Origin: Acheta domesticus
Taxonomy: Eukaryota > Arthropoda > Insecta > Orthoptera > Gryllidae
Assembly (NCBI GenBank): GCA_031308135.1
Contig: JAHLJT010003656.1
Coordinates: 68,900,984 to 68,964,983, forward strand
Reading direction: 5' to 3'
DNA length: 64,000 nucleotides
How positions within the stretch are numbered: the stretch's first letter is position 1; each line of letters starts with the position of its first letter. Position numbers and translations under genes: made by a program. The notes below the pieces were generated by a model, which was given only the letters and a program-made list of their open reading frames with translations, was not told the origin of the DNA and did not search any database. Below are positions 24,555 to 36,625 of the stretch, piece by piece.

Positions 24555-27500
24555 ATGGTACTTGGTTCAAAAACGTAAGTATAGTTTTTATTCTGGTTTT
24601 CAGGAAAAACGAACGTGATTTTTCGAACTGACTTACTTATTTTCGACAAATTAGCAGTAGAATAAGAAAATAGACAAACTACTTGGATGAATTTGTTATA
24701 GCGTATCACCAGAAATAAACGATAGCGACAAGGGACAGATTCATCAGTGGTTATTTTAAACTCTTAAGAGACAGAGTCATTTTAATATGAAAACTCTTAC
24801 GTTGATACTTCTTTAGTGATTTTTATGGGTTACGATTGTGTACATTATGACCGCCAATATACAAGCAATAACCCCAAGAAAAACCCTATTTATAATCAAT
24901 AATAAATTATAATTACTTAAAATTTAGTATTATGATTAACAAAGGATTAAGAATATCTTGGTAGTTTATCTTGAAAAGTAGATAAAGAATACACAAAGAA
25001 TTCTACTCTACATTTCGCTCTTTCTTTCAAGATTTGACAGTTAACATATCTATATGTAGTATATTATTTTTATCATTCATCTTTGTAAAATTTTAACTTA
25101 TGTCGTAATATCGAACGCTTTTGTAGTAGGCTAACACATAATGCTGAAACCACTGAAGATGATGTTTTTTAAATCTGGATTTCTTGTGGGGTTTGTTTAA
25201 CAATTTTCAATTGAATAAAACTATTTTATACAATTGCGATTGATGATATTTCATTCACCTTTAACAGGACTATGAGTATGGAGTAATTAGAAAGACAAGA
25301 AAGCATTTTTTGAGAAGTAATTTCTTTCTGACATTTCACAGACGAAGTGGGTCAGTCCGACGAAGGTCAATCAGACATACGTCTAATGCAACGCCACGGT
25401 GGGCATCTTCCGCAGATGACGCTGCAGTCGACAAAAGAACTGCTCGCAAGAAATCTGACAATGGAACTTCACAGAGAAGTTCCCAAGTAAGACTTCGATA
25501 GAGTGCAGCGATTAAAAATTGATCTTTCTAATTTCTTAACTCTTCGTCTCTGTTTCTCCATTATTTACGTGGATTCATGTGAATTTACCATTTCTGACCT
25601 TGCGAGTTTCACACAATATTTGTACAAGTATTTCATACAGACTTGTTAATTGGAATTATTATCTGACAAAATATGCAATTTATTATTTCATTTGTAATAC
25701 CGTAATAAAAAAACAAAGAATATCAACAAATTGAACACGTTTACTCGCAAGCACGAAATGTTTGGCTGAATGCAAATGTGTTTACAATGAGTTACAAATA
25801 AATAAATTAAAAAACAGGACAATAACGTAACGTTTTTTACGCGATCGTAATATTTACTAGTGTTTTTATAGTATATCATACCTGCCTTGAACAGGAAAAT
25901 TGTTTACACTACGAACGGCATTTACAATAAATTGAATAAATCGCCTTTGGACGTAACGTTTAGCTGTAGTATCACTAATTTTTCATTCATCTAAAAATAT
26001 ATTAAAATAAAGGTAATGGAGCTTGTAAAAAAGAAACATCACATTCTTTAATTAGATTTCTCGATACGGAAAATTACAAGTAATATATTTTCGGCACCAG
26101 TTAGATGCAACAGAGACCAATCAGACTCATTTCAGAGAGTCCAAAGAGGGAAAGAAACATAGATTTTTACATTCATATTTGAAACATCCATAAGATGTTT
26201 TTATAGTATTTAGTAAATTTCAATTCAAGATTGACTTATAACGTCGACACCAGTTATTCAGGATGCCCTAAATACTAGTACTACCCCAAGCCTCTGCAAA
26301 AGACGAACGAGAATTCACGCATACACACATCGATATTCTCAACAACTTCTCGGACCAATCAGATCAGTCTCCACATTCTCATTCTTCCCGGTCAATAACC
26401 CGCGCAACTTCGCAACAGTCTACCGCTCTTCAACAAAACGGTTTATCTCAACAAAACGGCGTCTCAACTCAAAAGATTCCGCGTCGCGGCGGTTGTGCAA
26501 CCGGCCGGCGGCGGGGGTTTTTGAACGAAGTCGGAAGGGCCACCTGGCTGGTCGCGAGTGACGGTTGGAGATCCCCGTAGCGGGACCAGGGATTGGGGGA
26601 AGGGGAGCTGAGCTGAGCTGAGCTGAGCTGAGCTGAGCGAGCGGCCTGACGGAGGCGCGTGCGTGCGTGTAGCGCGGTCGGGCCGCAGGAGGAGGAGGAG
26701 GAGGAGGAGGAGGAGGCGGAGGGCCCCTGGCGGCTGACCCGGTCGGCGCCCGCTGGCTGCATGACGCAGGCGACCACGCCTCGCCCCGGCGCGCGTGGCG
26801 CTTGCCACGCGGACGACTTGCCCACTTAGCCTAATGCGGAGGGGGCGGGGCCCGCGGAGCTCGGAGGCTCCACGACCGACGGGGACATGACGAAGGCGGA
26901 ACAACGGTCCGATTACAATAAGTTGGTGATTGACAGTTGTGCTTCTGAAGCCGTTGCTTCACAGAATATGGGTATATGATTTGGTAACTTTTGTATATAT
27001 TTATTTCAAGTGATAAGTTTCGTGGCCCAGGATCACGTGCTCAGTGCAGCTTTCTCTTCGCTCACCAACCACCTTCGTCAGTCACCAACTTCTTTTAATC
27101 GAACCATAGTGCCGTCCGTGTGGGAGAGAATAATTTCTTATTATACAAGTGTATGTAATGTAGAGAAAGTAACGTAAGACTAAAAAGCGGGAGAGGTGGC
27201 TCAGGGCATCAACTGAGGCCACTGCAATGCCTCTGACCGGAAGGTCCTGGGGTTCGAATCCCAACGGAGGCAGAATTTTCGATACTAGCCCGACAGCTAG
27301 GTCGAGTTCTGTCGCTTCTGGAGGAGAATTCTAGCGGCAGTCTGCTCTGATCGGTAGTTCTCTGTGGTTTCTCCGATCAATACCAGGAGAATGCCGGAGC
27401 AGTACCCTCACAAACGGGCCATGGACCGCGCGCAATCTTTCCTTGTCTTATCATCTCTTACATACACTACATGCTCTACACTCTACACATGCAGTGAGAT

Positions 27501-29253
27501 CGGTCTGAAGCTTAGAGCTTTTCCTGGATGGTGCCCCGCTGGTGGGAGATAACCCCGTTAGTCGACGGTAGGTCGGCGCCGGATCTCGCCATTCAGCGGG
27601 GCAAGATCACCGCCACCTCCCGTGGGAAAAACACTACTTTTAGGGACAAATGTCCTTAGCCGTTGACGCGCCCGGAATCACTAGTAATCAATCAATACTG
27701 CAAAAATCGATGTCGAAATTTTGATGGAAATATATTCTTTGTAGGTGTTTTTTCTTTCTTTTTTTTTCTTCCAAGACGTCCGTTTGTCTGCGAACAACAC
27801 TTGCGTCTCCAAACCGTACATATGAGATTCCCTAAAAACCATATTTGTATATCGATCTGGCCGACCTCGGTTATATGAAACGTACCTATGAATTGTAGAA
27901 GGCTCTTCATAACTATATCTTTAAATGATATTTATGTACACACGCAGTCAAATTATTACTATTTTCGCGTCTTTTTAACTCAAATCGTGGCAATTTTCAA
28001 GGAATAGCCTAACTATATTTTCTAAAAAAACGGCTGCAATTTTTTCTTTATATTTTGTGTACAGGAAGTCCACAATACACTGAAATATATGGCACAAGTG
28101 CCATTTTCTTTAAATCATGTCAAAAGTCAGGATACATTTTTTTGTTTTGTTTTATTGAGTATCTGGTATGTCGTTCCGCGAAAAAAAAAAATTCCAAGAG
28201 ATAGCTGAAGTAGGATACAATTGAAATATCATAATATTACGAAACCGTTACAAATTACACAACGAAGAGTGTGCTGTTGTAGCATCTCTAATTTTCTGAA
28301 GTAGTGTCATCACGTGAATTCAAGAACACAATGAAACTGCGATCCCCTCGTCCCTCCTTCACATGTCGTCTGTCTCTGTCACTTCTTGAAGTTTTCAGCG
28401 CGATTTTTTATTTCACAGTACAACCTTTTAATTTTGTAATTACCAGGGACAGTTTCTGACGTCGTATACAGGTTTGCACAAATTCAAGTTCACATTCAAT
28501 GCAAATGGAATGAAAGGTGAACGAAATGGTAATGAATTCACTCATTCCGAATGTGTCGCATGTAAGATACTTAAATGGCCCCGAATGGAGGTTTGATTTC
28601 ATTGTTCAGTCGGTTAGAGCAGCTGGGTCCCTGGCTCAGGTCCCGGTGGGTTTAAATATTTTTTTACACTTTGTGTAATACATTACAATGCTACACTTTC
28701 AACCATCACTTTTATCCATTCCTATTATTTTCGCAATTATTTATTCATTAATTCATTCCTATGTTATTTGAAATAAATACGTAAAAATATTTTCAGTGAC
28801 GATTGTCAAGGTTTGCCTTAGTGCCTGCAATCTGAGCTGAAGGTAGAATGCTAATTTTATTATTCGCGCGCGTACAGGCGTCGAAAAAAGGGGTATTTTC
28901 AAGTGATCCCAAACTTCGGAACAGAAAATCTGAAACTATTGGGAAACGACTACATCAAATACTTTGGGGGGTGGGTCCAACATCATCCGTAAGAATATTC
29001 CATCAGAATGTCCGTCTAGATACCTATATCAGAGGTAGAAAAATTGCTCATTTCTCTACCACAATCTAAAGGGCTACAAATATCCAGCATTTTGGGAAGA
29101 CTGTGAAATCCGAGATACCATTTCTTCAAATGAATTTCTGAAGTTCCAACAACTTCGATAAGGTTTATTACAAATATCCGATCCGTCAACCTACTTCCTT
29201 TAAGATCTTAATTTTCTCAGGCAACACCCGCGTTTGGAAGTGCACTTCCTTGA
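24555..29253 (+). CDS. Tentative four-exon gene, 102-aa basic Ser/Arg-rich protein
   Basis: The exons I propose are 24555-24574, 25342-25486, 28878-28988 and 29221-29253. Exon 1 starts MVLGSK and ends at AAAAC/GTAAGTATAG, an excellent donor. Exon 2 follows TTTCTGACATTTCACAG and ends CCCAA/GTAAGA. Exon 3 follows a weak acceptor and ends at GTAAGAATA. Exon 4 follows the strong acceptor TTAATTTTCTCAG and stops after ten codons. All junctions are phase-compatible and the total is 103 codons. The N-terminal half is rich in Arg, Ser and Lys (RSGSVRRRSIRHTSNATP), suggesting a nuclear or nucleic-acid-associated protein; the C-terminal half contains GKRLHQILWGVGP. I do not recognise the family. The 3.4-kb second intron carries a GC-rich block and a SINE-like repeat. 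Exon 3 is the least certain. The model rests on splice signals and phase only. Confidence 0.4.
26470..26910. other. GC/CpG-rich block with (GAGCT)n and (GGA)n
   Basis: GC-rich block containing about six GAGCT units at 26608-26638 and a GGA run at 26689-26715. Minus-strand frames of 118-146 codons are low-complexity. It lies inside intron 2 of the tentative gene at 24555-29253. Confidence 0.5.
27190..27660 (+). repeat. tRNA-derived SINE-like copy 2
   Basis: The tRNA-like head has an A-box-like TGGCTCAGGGCATC and an intact B box GGTTCGAATCCC about 57 bp downstream, the arrangement of an internal Pol III promoter. The body matches the copy at 23652 over most of its length and continues with GCCCCGCTGGTGGGAGATAA and further GC-rich sequence. 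The spacing, absence of a clean acceptor stem and long body argue for a SINE rather than a tRNA gene. Confidence 0.75.
28610..28665 (+). repeat. Possible tRNA-like fragment
   Basis: GTCGGTTAGAGCAGCTGGGT resembles a tRNA D-arm/A-box region and is followed by GGTCCCGGTGGGTTTAAAT. No complete cloverleaf or intact B box is visible. The stretch 27680-28870 otherwise shows nothing supported. Confidence 0.2.
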
Positions 29254-29715
29254 CTCTGCTTTGATAATCTTTCCGATAAAAATCCTTTCGCGCGTTTTGG
29301 TACGCACACATTCCGGACAATTTAGCTAATATTCCAAGAATTGTTTGTTGGACGGAGGTCGTGATCTTCCGGGTTTCACCTGTTCGGTGCATCCGGATTC
29401 ACTTTCGCGAAGTGATCTGGCACGGGCGGTACAGGTTTTCTAAGCGCGCCAAAGATCATTTGACTATTTGCAAGTACACCCTTCGAACGGGGGTTCGTCT
29501 CTAATGTAATATTAAATAATTAAATATTTTTTAAAAAAAGATTTAATGTATTTCGTGTACACAAGCCTATTTAATCACTTCACATGATATTCACTAGCAA
29601 TTTCAAACAAATTAATTACGCAAATTAAACCTGATTCATCTTAAGTCACACAGATTTTGTAACATTTGATGAGAAACTGTCAAAGTAGATGCTGTGAAAA
29701 AAGTTCACAATGATG

Positions 29716-30413
29716 TTACATCCACACACTGCATTCCAAACACTTGTCAAATGTTGCACATCCCTCAATAACATAGTGTGTATTTTTTCTAAAATTAAGC
29801 AAAACCAAACTCAAATAAATAAACATTTGCATAACAAAATTAATGTGTGCATAAAGAACTCACCGATTTGAAACATCAACTTGGGAGACTGATGGAGCAG
29901 CATTTGTGCCTTTACGGTGGGAGATCTCTGATTTGAAGTCAGTGTGAGGGGAGAGGGTTTCTCCAAAGCTTGAGTGAATTTCAGCCACCTGCAGCTACAA
30001 ACAACCCAAAAATGTTATTCAAATCAATTTATTTTAAAAAGTGAATAAAGACATTCTCAGACATCTTTACTTACCTTCTTTCCATTTTTATCTCTTTCTG
30101 ATGCAGGGCCGTCATTTCTCACGGCGTCAACCACAATTTTGTGTGATTTGTGAACTTCTGAATTTATTTCTAAAATGGCATTTTCAATAGTACTATTTCC
30201 ATCTTCAATTCTTGTCAATTTTAAATCAAAATCACCAGACACATCCAGAAGACTATCCACAAGGAAATAATAAAAAAAACGTTAGTTAAATTCTAGCAAC
30301 TACATTAAAAATGACACTTAAATTTTTAATTATGTCACGTCAAATGAAAATACTGACCTTGATAGAATAATTAACAATATTACAGCCCAGAAAGTGCCGC
30401 GGACCGTAATCAT
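29716..30413 (-). CDS. Small predicted secreted/membrane protein, four exons, 143 aa
   Basis: Exons on the minus strand are 30413-30358, 30252-30075, 29988-29864 and 29788-29716. The N-terminus MITVRGTFWAVILLIILSS is a good signal peptide or anchor, followed by an acidic/polar region (DVSGDFDLKLTRIEDGNSTI). Donors are AAG/GTCAGT, AAG/GTAAGT and CG/GTGAGT; acceptors are TTGTGGATAG, TGCAG (or TGTAG six bases earlier, adding Leu-Gln) and TTTGGTTTTGCTTAATTTTAG. All phases match and the frame ends with a short Cys-containing tail (GCATFDKCLEC) and TAA. Introns are 70-105 bp. NST is a potential N-glycosylation site. I do not recognise the family. It is head to head with the MARCH-type gene, so joint promoter control is likely. 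The first two exons are best supported; exon 4 is least certain. Confidence 0.6.
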
Positions 30414-30956
30414 CTTCTATGTGTAAACGTCCTTAGTAGAATGTTCATTTTCACTATTCTAAAATGCACTTAGCGATTTTTAAATTACATGCCATTTAAA
30501 CGTTCTCATAAACGGTATTGCACAAATTCTTGATTACTACTACTCACACCAGGTTTCCTAACCATTTGCGAGCACATTTCACACACGAACAAATAAATGA
30601 CAAATGCATTTATGTAACACACGCAAATTGTACCAGAAAGTATTAAAACTAACACTTTGTACCCCCTATCCGTTCCCCGTACACCCACTACAACTCGCAC
30701 TCACTAACAGTTACAGTAGTTGTTGGCCGTTGTTGGCTGACAGCGCGTAACGTTCCGTTTTTGTCAGTTTAGTTCACGTAGTAGCCACAGGCAGCGGTAC
30801 TGCCTTGCACGTATTGACAGTTCTTGAGAATTCCCAATGAAGGCGCGATGTAAAAGCCCATGACGCATCATGAAGGCCGAGGTTGAGGTTAAAGGAGGGA
30901 TTTACAAGGGCCGGCTGTCAGTAACAATGTAGTACGGGTTCGTCGTTGTAAGGAAC
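30414..30956. promoter_or_regulatory. Putative bidirectional promoter
   Basis: The 543 bp between the two divergent start codons must contain both 5' untranslated regions and promoters. No TATA box is evident. The middle part (about 30715-30960) is less AT-rich and carries GTTGGCCGTTGTTGGC and GAGGTTGAGGTTAAAGG. The assignment rests on gene arrangement. Confidence 0.5.
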
Positions 30957-32248
30957 ATGTTTCCTGTAGGAACTGGAGACGCTGAGCGACATGGTTCACC
31001 TTTATATTCTACAAATGGAAGTCTTTCACGGGAAAAGAAGGTATATCTTCTTACCGGTTGAAATTATTTAATGTTTTATTTTATTTCCGTTATTTATGCA
31101 TTCTTCAGATTTTTGGTAGTGACATTTAGATTTTAACTATAAGTACAATTGCTTCGTTGAAATTTGTGATGACATTTCTTGAAACATGTTAACAGAAAAA
31201 TCAGAATACTCCATACAGTCCCGTTGTTATGGTTTTACAACCTCGTTCTTCTCCGAATTACACCACACCGCTGAGATGCAAGGATTTTTATTGTAGTTCT
31301 AACGCCGTTTGTCGAATTTGTCATGAAGGTATAGTACAGCATCCACCAAATCATAGAACTGTATTCTCTTTTACAGTGTAATTCCAGTACAATAATTTTT
31401 ATTGCTTTTTTTAGAGGACTCTCCTGAATCGCTCATTTCACCATGTAACTGCATGGGTAGCTTGGGGCGCATGCATAGAAAATGTCTTGAAAAGTGGCTG
31501 TCTATGTCAAATTCAGATAGATGTGAAATATGCAAGTATAGATTTCATGTTACCTATCGTACACGGCACATTGGACAGGTAATACACTTCCACATATAAT
31601 TCATGTATTTTTTAATTATTCTTTGGATATGTTTTATTTTACAAGCATGATTCAAAACTATTTCAGTGGCTTCTCTCTGATGGTGTAATGGGTCCAAAAT
31701 GTTTTCTTGGTGACATGATTTGTTTACTAGTTCTTCTGCCATTGAGTATAATGTCTGTTTACCTGTGTGCCTTTGCTGCTCATAGCTATATGAATAAGCA
31801 TGAATGGCAAGCCACAGGACTAGCTTTACTCTGCTTGATTTTACTCATTGCGTTTGTTATTTGGAGTGGACTTACATTCAGGTATGTAATATGTTGGCAT
31901 AGGTGTTGAAGTATGTTGATTATTAGGTAGTGTAATTCAATATTTATTTATGTTTGGAAAATAAAATGTTGGTGTATTAAGTTGATCATGAAAATAAAAC
32001 CTTGGTTGTTTTTCAGATTCCACTATTTGAGATTCCGTGATTGGCAACGATCGAATTTGATAGTGCAAGTAATAATTAATCCAAAAGTGCAACATTCCAT
32101 TGAAACTAAGAATAGTAACCAAGAGAGAAGGCATAATACTCCAGAGAATCATACTTCTGTTCCAGAGGCAGATCTTGATTACAGTATTGATGTGAATGCA
32201 TTGGCTCTGGGTCTTAATGGTCTCGGAATGGTAGAGACAAGGCTTTAA
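30957..32248 (+). CDS. MARCH2/3-type membrane RING-CH E3 ubiquitin ligase
   Basis: Coding exons are 30957-31040, 31196-31328, 31415-31578, 31667-31881 and 32017-32248, giving 275 aa with all GT..AG borders and phases consistent. A RING-CH (RINGv, C4HC3) zinc finger spans residues 67-112: C67-x2-C70-x12-C83-x-C85-x7-H93-x2-C96-x12-C109-x2-C112, including HRKCLEKWLSMSN. Two hydrophobic segments follow (about 144-164 and 177-198), joined by a short loop, then the polar motif FHYLRFRDWQRSN and a tail ending VETRL. RINGv plus two membrane helices plus a short tail is the layout of MARCH2/MARCH3. That family transfers ubiquitin to membrane cargo in endosomes and the secretory pathway and influences trafficking. 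The C-terminal VETRL could be a PDZ-binding end (x-T-x-L), as in MARCH2 relatives. Orthology between 2 and 3 cannot be decided, so no symbol is given. Confidence 0.93.
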
Positions 32249-32860
32249 AATGGGGTGAAGATTGTCTTGTGAAAGACTCGTCACAGTCGTGGACTATTAT
32301 GAGTATGCATATCAGTGCAAGATATTTTTCTAGTTATGCGATGAAGATAAGTAATAGTAGTACTGTTTATATTTTGTCATATTGTTTCTATATAAAAGTA
32401 TTACTATTTGAAGCATGTACAAATAACTTTTAATATATTTTAGATTTTACTTATTTACCAGACTGTTAAATATTATTCTTCACATTGCAGCTATTTTTAC
32501 AAGCACAAGTGTAGATTTAAACGACCCAGTAATAGTAATGTGATATTATATCTGAACTTTAAGGTCTCTCTACCACTGTGATAAATATATGTTAAGTGTC
32601 TTTCTGAAATCCAGAGAATTTGAGCAATAAGTAAATGAAATTTATTTGTGTCGCTCTTGCCCTTCATTGTTTAATGTTTTAGTTCTTTATGCTTTTAATT
32701 TTAAAGTTGTTTAATTACCAAAGAATTTGATGTATTAGACTCACTGAACTAGTCATGAACTTGTGCCTTCACTACATCAAATAGTTTTGTGAATTCATTT
32801 TTATCTTTATTTCCCATGAATGTTTGTAAATGTTGTATTTTAAATAAAGAAGGTTTTCAA
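32249..32860 (+). other. 3' UTR and polyadenylation signal of the MARCH-type gene
   Basis: AT-rich sequence after the stop codon contains AATAAA at 32843-32848, followed by GT-containing sequence, the best candidate 3' end. Earlier weak signals exist. From about 32860 to 33610 nothing else is supported. Confidence 0.55.
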
Positions 32861-33614
32861 ATGGATCTGTGAAGCCAAAGAGTGTGAACTATTTGTGTAT
32901 ATTGTACATTTGTCTGGAATATATTTTATTATTGTGTAAGGAAAAAGACATTAAAAATATTGTTCAATTTTTTTTTTATCCTTTACTATTTTCTTTTTCT
33001 CCACATTCTTAATTGAAAATAACTCTGTATTTTTGTTAAAGGGGAGAATGGTCTTCCAAATCTTGTAAGTTTTATTTTGCAGTACAATAATTCCAAAGCA
33101 ACCTTCCCTGTTGGATTGCCATTTACGAAAATTTAGGTTGCTATTTGTGGCAAAATAAATGGGAAAAACATATACCCACTTATTGTGAAAGAAATTGCAA
33201 TGGCATAATTTGAATTTATTTTCATTAAACTGAACTAAAGGATTCTAGTACTCTAATTGAATAAATGAAATACTTGTATCTCACAATTAAGTTAGCTGTC
33301 ATTGAAATGCAAAGTGCTGACAAGGATTACCTGTTATTTAATTCCTAGGAAGCAGGATTGTTGAAATATTCTTTAGTAATTTGTAGAAAAGCAGATGCTG
33401 AATCATCACCATATTGACTTTGTGTACCACATAACTGCAAATTTGCAAGCATTATAATCAAAGATCAAATGATATATTTTATTTATTTTGTAAAAATTAA
33501 AATTGCTAGGAGGCAATTAGTCATCAGGGGTCACATCACTATTAAAACCCAGAGCAGGCTGTTAGTGGCATATAAATAAAGGAATAGGCCAACCTTTTTC
33601 AAAGAGAAAACTTT

Positions 33615-34540
33615 TGCGCATCAATGGGTTAAATCTTACCTTTCAAATCATTGTTGAGTAGTCACAATCAAGCATGTTAGAGATAAATAGATTTCAACCT
33701 GTTTTTCCCAACCTAGAATAATAAATTATGGAGTGCCACAAGGATCAATTATACATCAATGACATGCCCATGACTCTACAGAATTGGAAAATCGTCCTAT
33801 TTGCAGATAACACAAACATTATTATTAAAGCAAATACCCAAAAAACTACAAAAAGAAGCACTAGTTAAAAGCTTCCAGGAAACTAAACTCAAACTTCCAA
33901 CGCAATTGATTATAAAAATCATGCCTGTAAATATTGTCCAAAACTAACTTTCCTTGGATTGACTATTCAAGATGATCTAAAATGGAACTCTCACATCACA
34001 GATTTAAACAAGTTTACCAAGTCATGTTATGCGATCTACATCCCTAAGTCAAATTCTAACTTAGATATGCTACGATGAGTGTACTTTGCAAATGTTCACC
34101 TGCATCTAAAATTCAGAATCATATTCTGGGAAAATTCCCCAGAAAGTATTCACACTTTCATTATCCAAAAATGAATATTAAGAACCATGACAAACACTTA
34201 CAAACATGTGTCCTGCAAATCACTTTTCAAAAAAGTACAAATCCTATGACTCCCATGCATGTACATTTTTGAAATATTAATCTTCACAAAGAAGGTACTT
34301 TTAGAAAACAAGGAGTCCGTTACTCTAAATATGCAAAAGTTCGTAACAATGATAGTAGACAAAAAAGAAATCTGCATGTCCCACACAGTGAAACTTCACT
34401 CAAGTATCCATATACAAGGTATTACCCTATATAACAAATTCCCTAGTGAATTTAAAAGCTTAAACTCAGTACACATATTCAAAAATACACTGAAAGCTTT
34501 CCTATTAAACCATACATTCTACAGTACAAAAAAATAAATA
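33615..34540 (+). pseudogene. Degenerate CR1/Jockey-group LINE, RT C-terminal half
   Basis: Plus-strand fragments in several frames match the minus-strand LINE at 37172-40697. They include WVKSYLSNH, YINDMP, a mutated FADNTNIIIKANT (FADD in the better copy), then the region corresponding to YFANVHSHLKYGIIFWENAPES and the C-terminus ending FYSTKK. The second catalytic aspartate is Asn and there are many frameshifts plus a small deletion before YINDMP, so this is a long-dead copy. It faces the next LINE tail to tail. Confidence 0.8.
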
Positions 34541-34744
34541 CATTATAAACCTCAATATAAACTAGTACTAATAATTTTTGAATATTCTGTTGGATGATTT
34601 AAAACCTCCAAATTGATTGTTGAATGTAAGGGATGGACTCAACCCAGGCATCAATCTCAAATGAAGACTACTTTTTTTCTCTCTTTCCTTTTTATTCGTA
34701 CAGTTTATTAGAACAGTTTTCAGAGATTTTCAGAAACTGGTATT

Positions 34745-34848
34745 ATTTCTCAATTTTAATCATCATAATAATAATAATTATTATTATTATTATTAAGATA
34801 ATAATAATTATTAATAAAATAATAATAATTATTATTATTTATTGAGTC
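34745..34848. repeat. (AAT)n/(ATT)n tract between convergent LINE tails
   Basis: AAT repeats switch to ATT repeats and back. The position fits two LINE 3' tails meeting: the plus-strand copy on the left and the minus-strand copy on the right. Confidence 0.85.
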
Positions 34849-36625
34849 ACATATGCAATTACAGTCGTGTATGACGAGTCAAAGTGATGTTTTGGGTGGA
34901 GAGAGTGAAGTTACATTACTGTCCAGAAGCAAAACAAGTGGCCATCTCAGCATTTGCTCTAAGGACCAGGGAAACTGGACAAAAAACCTGATCAAGATGA
35001 GGTCATTAGCCTAGGAATTATCCTACTACAATAGGTCAATAGCCTACTACAATACTTGTTACAGCTAGATTAAGATATTATACAGTATATCATTATTTTT
35101 ATTAGCAAAATAATATAACATTTGAAGATTGTAATGTTTAATGTAAAAGTAAAATTCACTTGTTTATGTAATTTTACTGCTACTACTACTACTAATAATA
35201 ATTATAATAATAAAAGTACATGATATTACTCATGGTAACAGTTACATGTAATTAATATTATTGCATTCAATGTTAATTAGTATTATATTAATAGTACCAC
35301 ATTCCATGTTCATATCTTGAAAAGGTGAGGAGAAGGAGGCAGGTTTTGGCCAGGCTTTTTCTATTTCTACACCTAGTCCTACTGCAGCACCTGAAATCAT
35401 ATCGCACATATTAGTTACTGATGTATTCCTGAACACTAAAAAAAAATGTTTGACCAAGGAAGTGTTTCAGTTTATTCTTGAAGTTGCATATTCCTATTAT
35501 GATTCTCAGATGTATTGGTAATTTATTGAAGAATTGCATTCCTGTAGAGAACGTACCCTTTTGGTACAGTGTGCTTGTGCACGATGGTTGATGAACGTTA
35601 TATGTTTGTCTTGTGTTGTATGAGTGTAAGCTTGAGTTAAATTTGTAAGGCGTGTCATTGTCTATTAGATTTTTCTTTACAAACATGAGAACTTCATAAA
35701 TGTATATACAAGGCAGTGGAAGTATATTAAGTTTTTTGAATTGAGGTCTACAGGACTCTGTTCTTTTAGTATTTGTTATTGTCTGGATTATTCTCTTTTG
35801 TATTATGAATGTTTGTTTAGCCTCTGGTGCTTGGCCCCATATTATTATTCCGTATTTGAGAACAGAGTGCACATTTGCAAAGTACACTGTTCGGACTGTT
35901 TCAATAGTGCTGTTTCTTCTTCTTATTATTATTCTTAGAGCATAATTAAGTTTGCTCAATTTTAAATTAATATCTTATAGGAGTGAATTCCATTTGAGGT
36001 TGGATTGTAAGGTGATTCCGAGAAATTTTGTATTCTGTGCTTGTGTGATGCTGTTGTCTTCTAATGTTAAATTTGGTGATAGTTGTTGTGAATGAGAACT
36101 GTGGAAATGCATTGTGATTGTTTTGTCTCTGTTTAGGACTAGTTTGTTTTGGTGGATCCATCGAATTAGCTTGTCAATGGCAGGATTGGCTGTCTTGTAG
36201 AGATTTGGTTGTTCTTTCTTTGAATATTATATTAGTGCCATCAGCGAAAAGTACTGTTTTGTTGTTTTCCATTATTAATGGCAGGTCATTTACAAACAAA
36301 AGAAATAAATCGGGCCTAGCGTGGATCCTTGCGGGACCCCATAGATCACATTTTTGTTTCGGAGTGATGATTTTTTATTTTGTTGTCTTTTAGGTAAGGT
36401 AACATTACTATTTGTTTTCTGTCTGTTAGATATGATTTTATCCAGTTTTAAGCAATTCCCCGGATTCCATAAGATTCTAATTTTGACAATAGAATTTTAT
36501 GGTCTATTGTGTCAAAAGCTTTTGACAGGTCAAGGAAGAGACCAACAGGATTATCTTTTTGCTCTAGTGTCTCTTCTGACACTACCATTTATAAAATTAA
36601 TTAGCATTGCATTGTAGTGTATGTA
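34849..36625 (-). mobile_element. 5'-truncated CR1/Jockey-group LINE copy
   Basis: On the minus strand the copy starts within RT ([17 protein letters not shown]). It passes through a YINDLPLIMENN/FADGTNI region where the catalytic FADD is FADG, and continues into a 182-codon frame with the family's C-terminal region (HSVLKYGIIIWGQAPEAKQT, FFNKLPIHLR). Its 3' UTR (34849-35225) ends in GTGACTCAATAAATAATAAT. Several frameshifts make it inactive. A second copy of this 3' UTR lies at 36782-37150. Confidence 0.8.

Noticed and set aside
27190..27275. Functional tRNA gene
   Set aside because: A and B boxes are present, but no cloverleaf pairing is visible and the sequence continues as a SINE body found twice.
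29186..29392. Minus-strand 68-codon frame (MHRTGETRKI...)
   Set aside because: It overlaps, on the opposite strand, the better-supported terminal exon of the plus-strand model, and no splice signals support it.
31937..32284. 115-codon minus-strand frame
   Set aside because: Antisense shadow of the last MARCH exon and its UTR.
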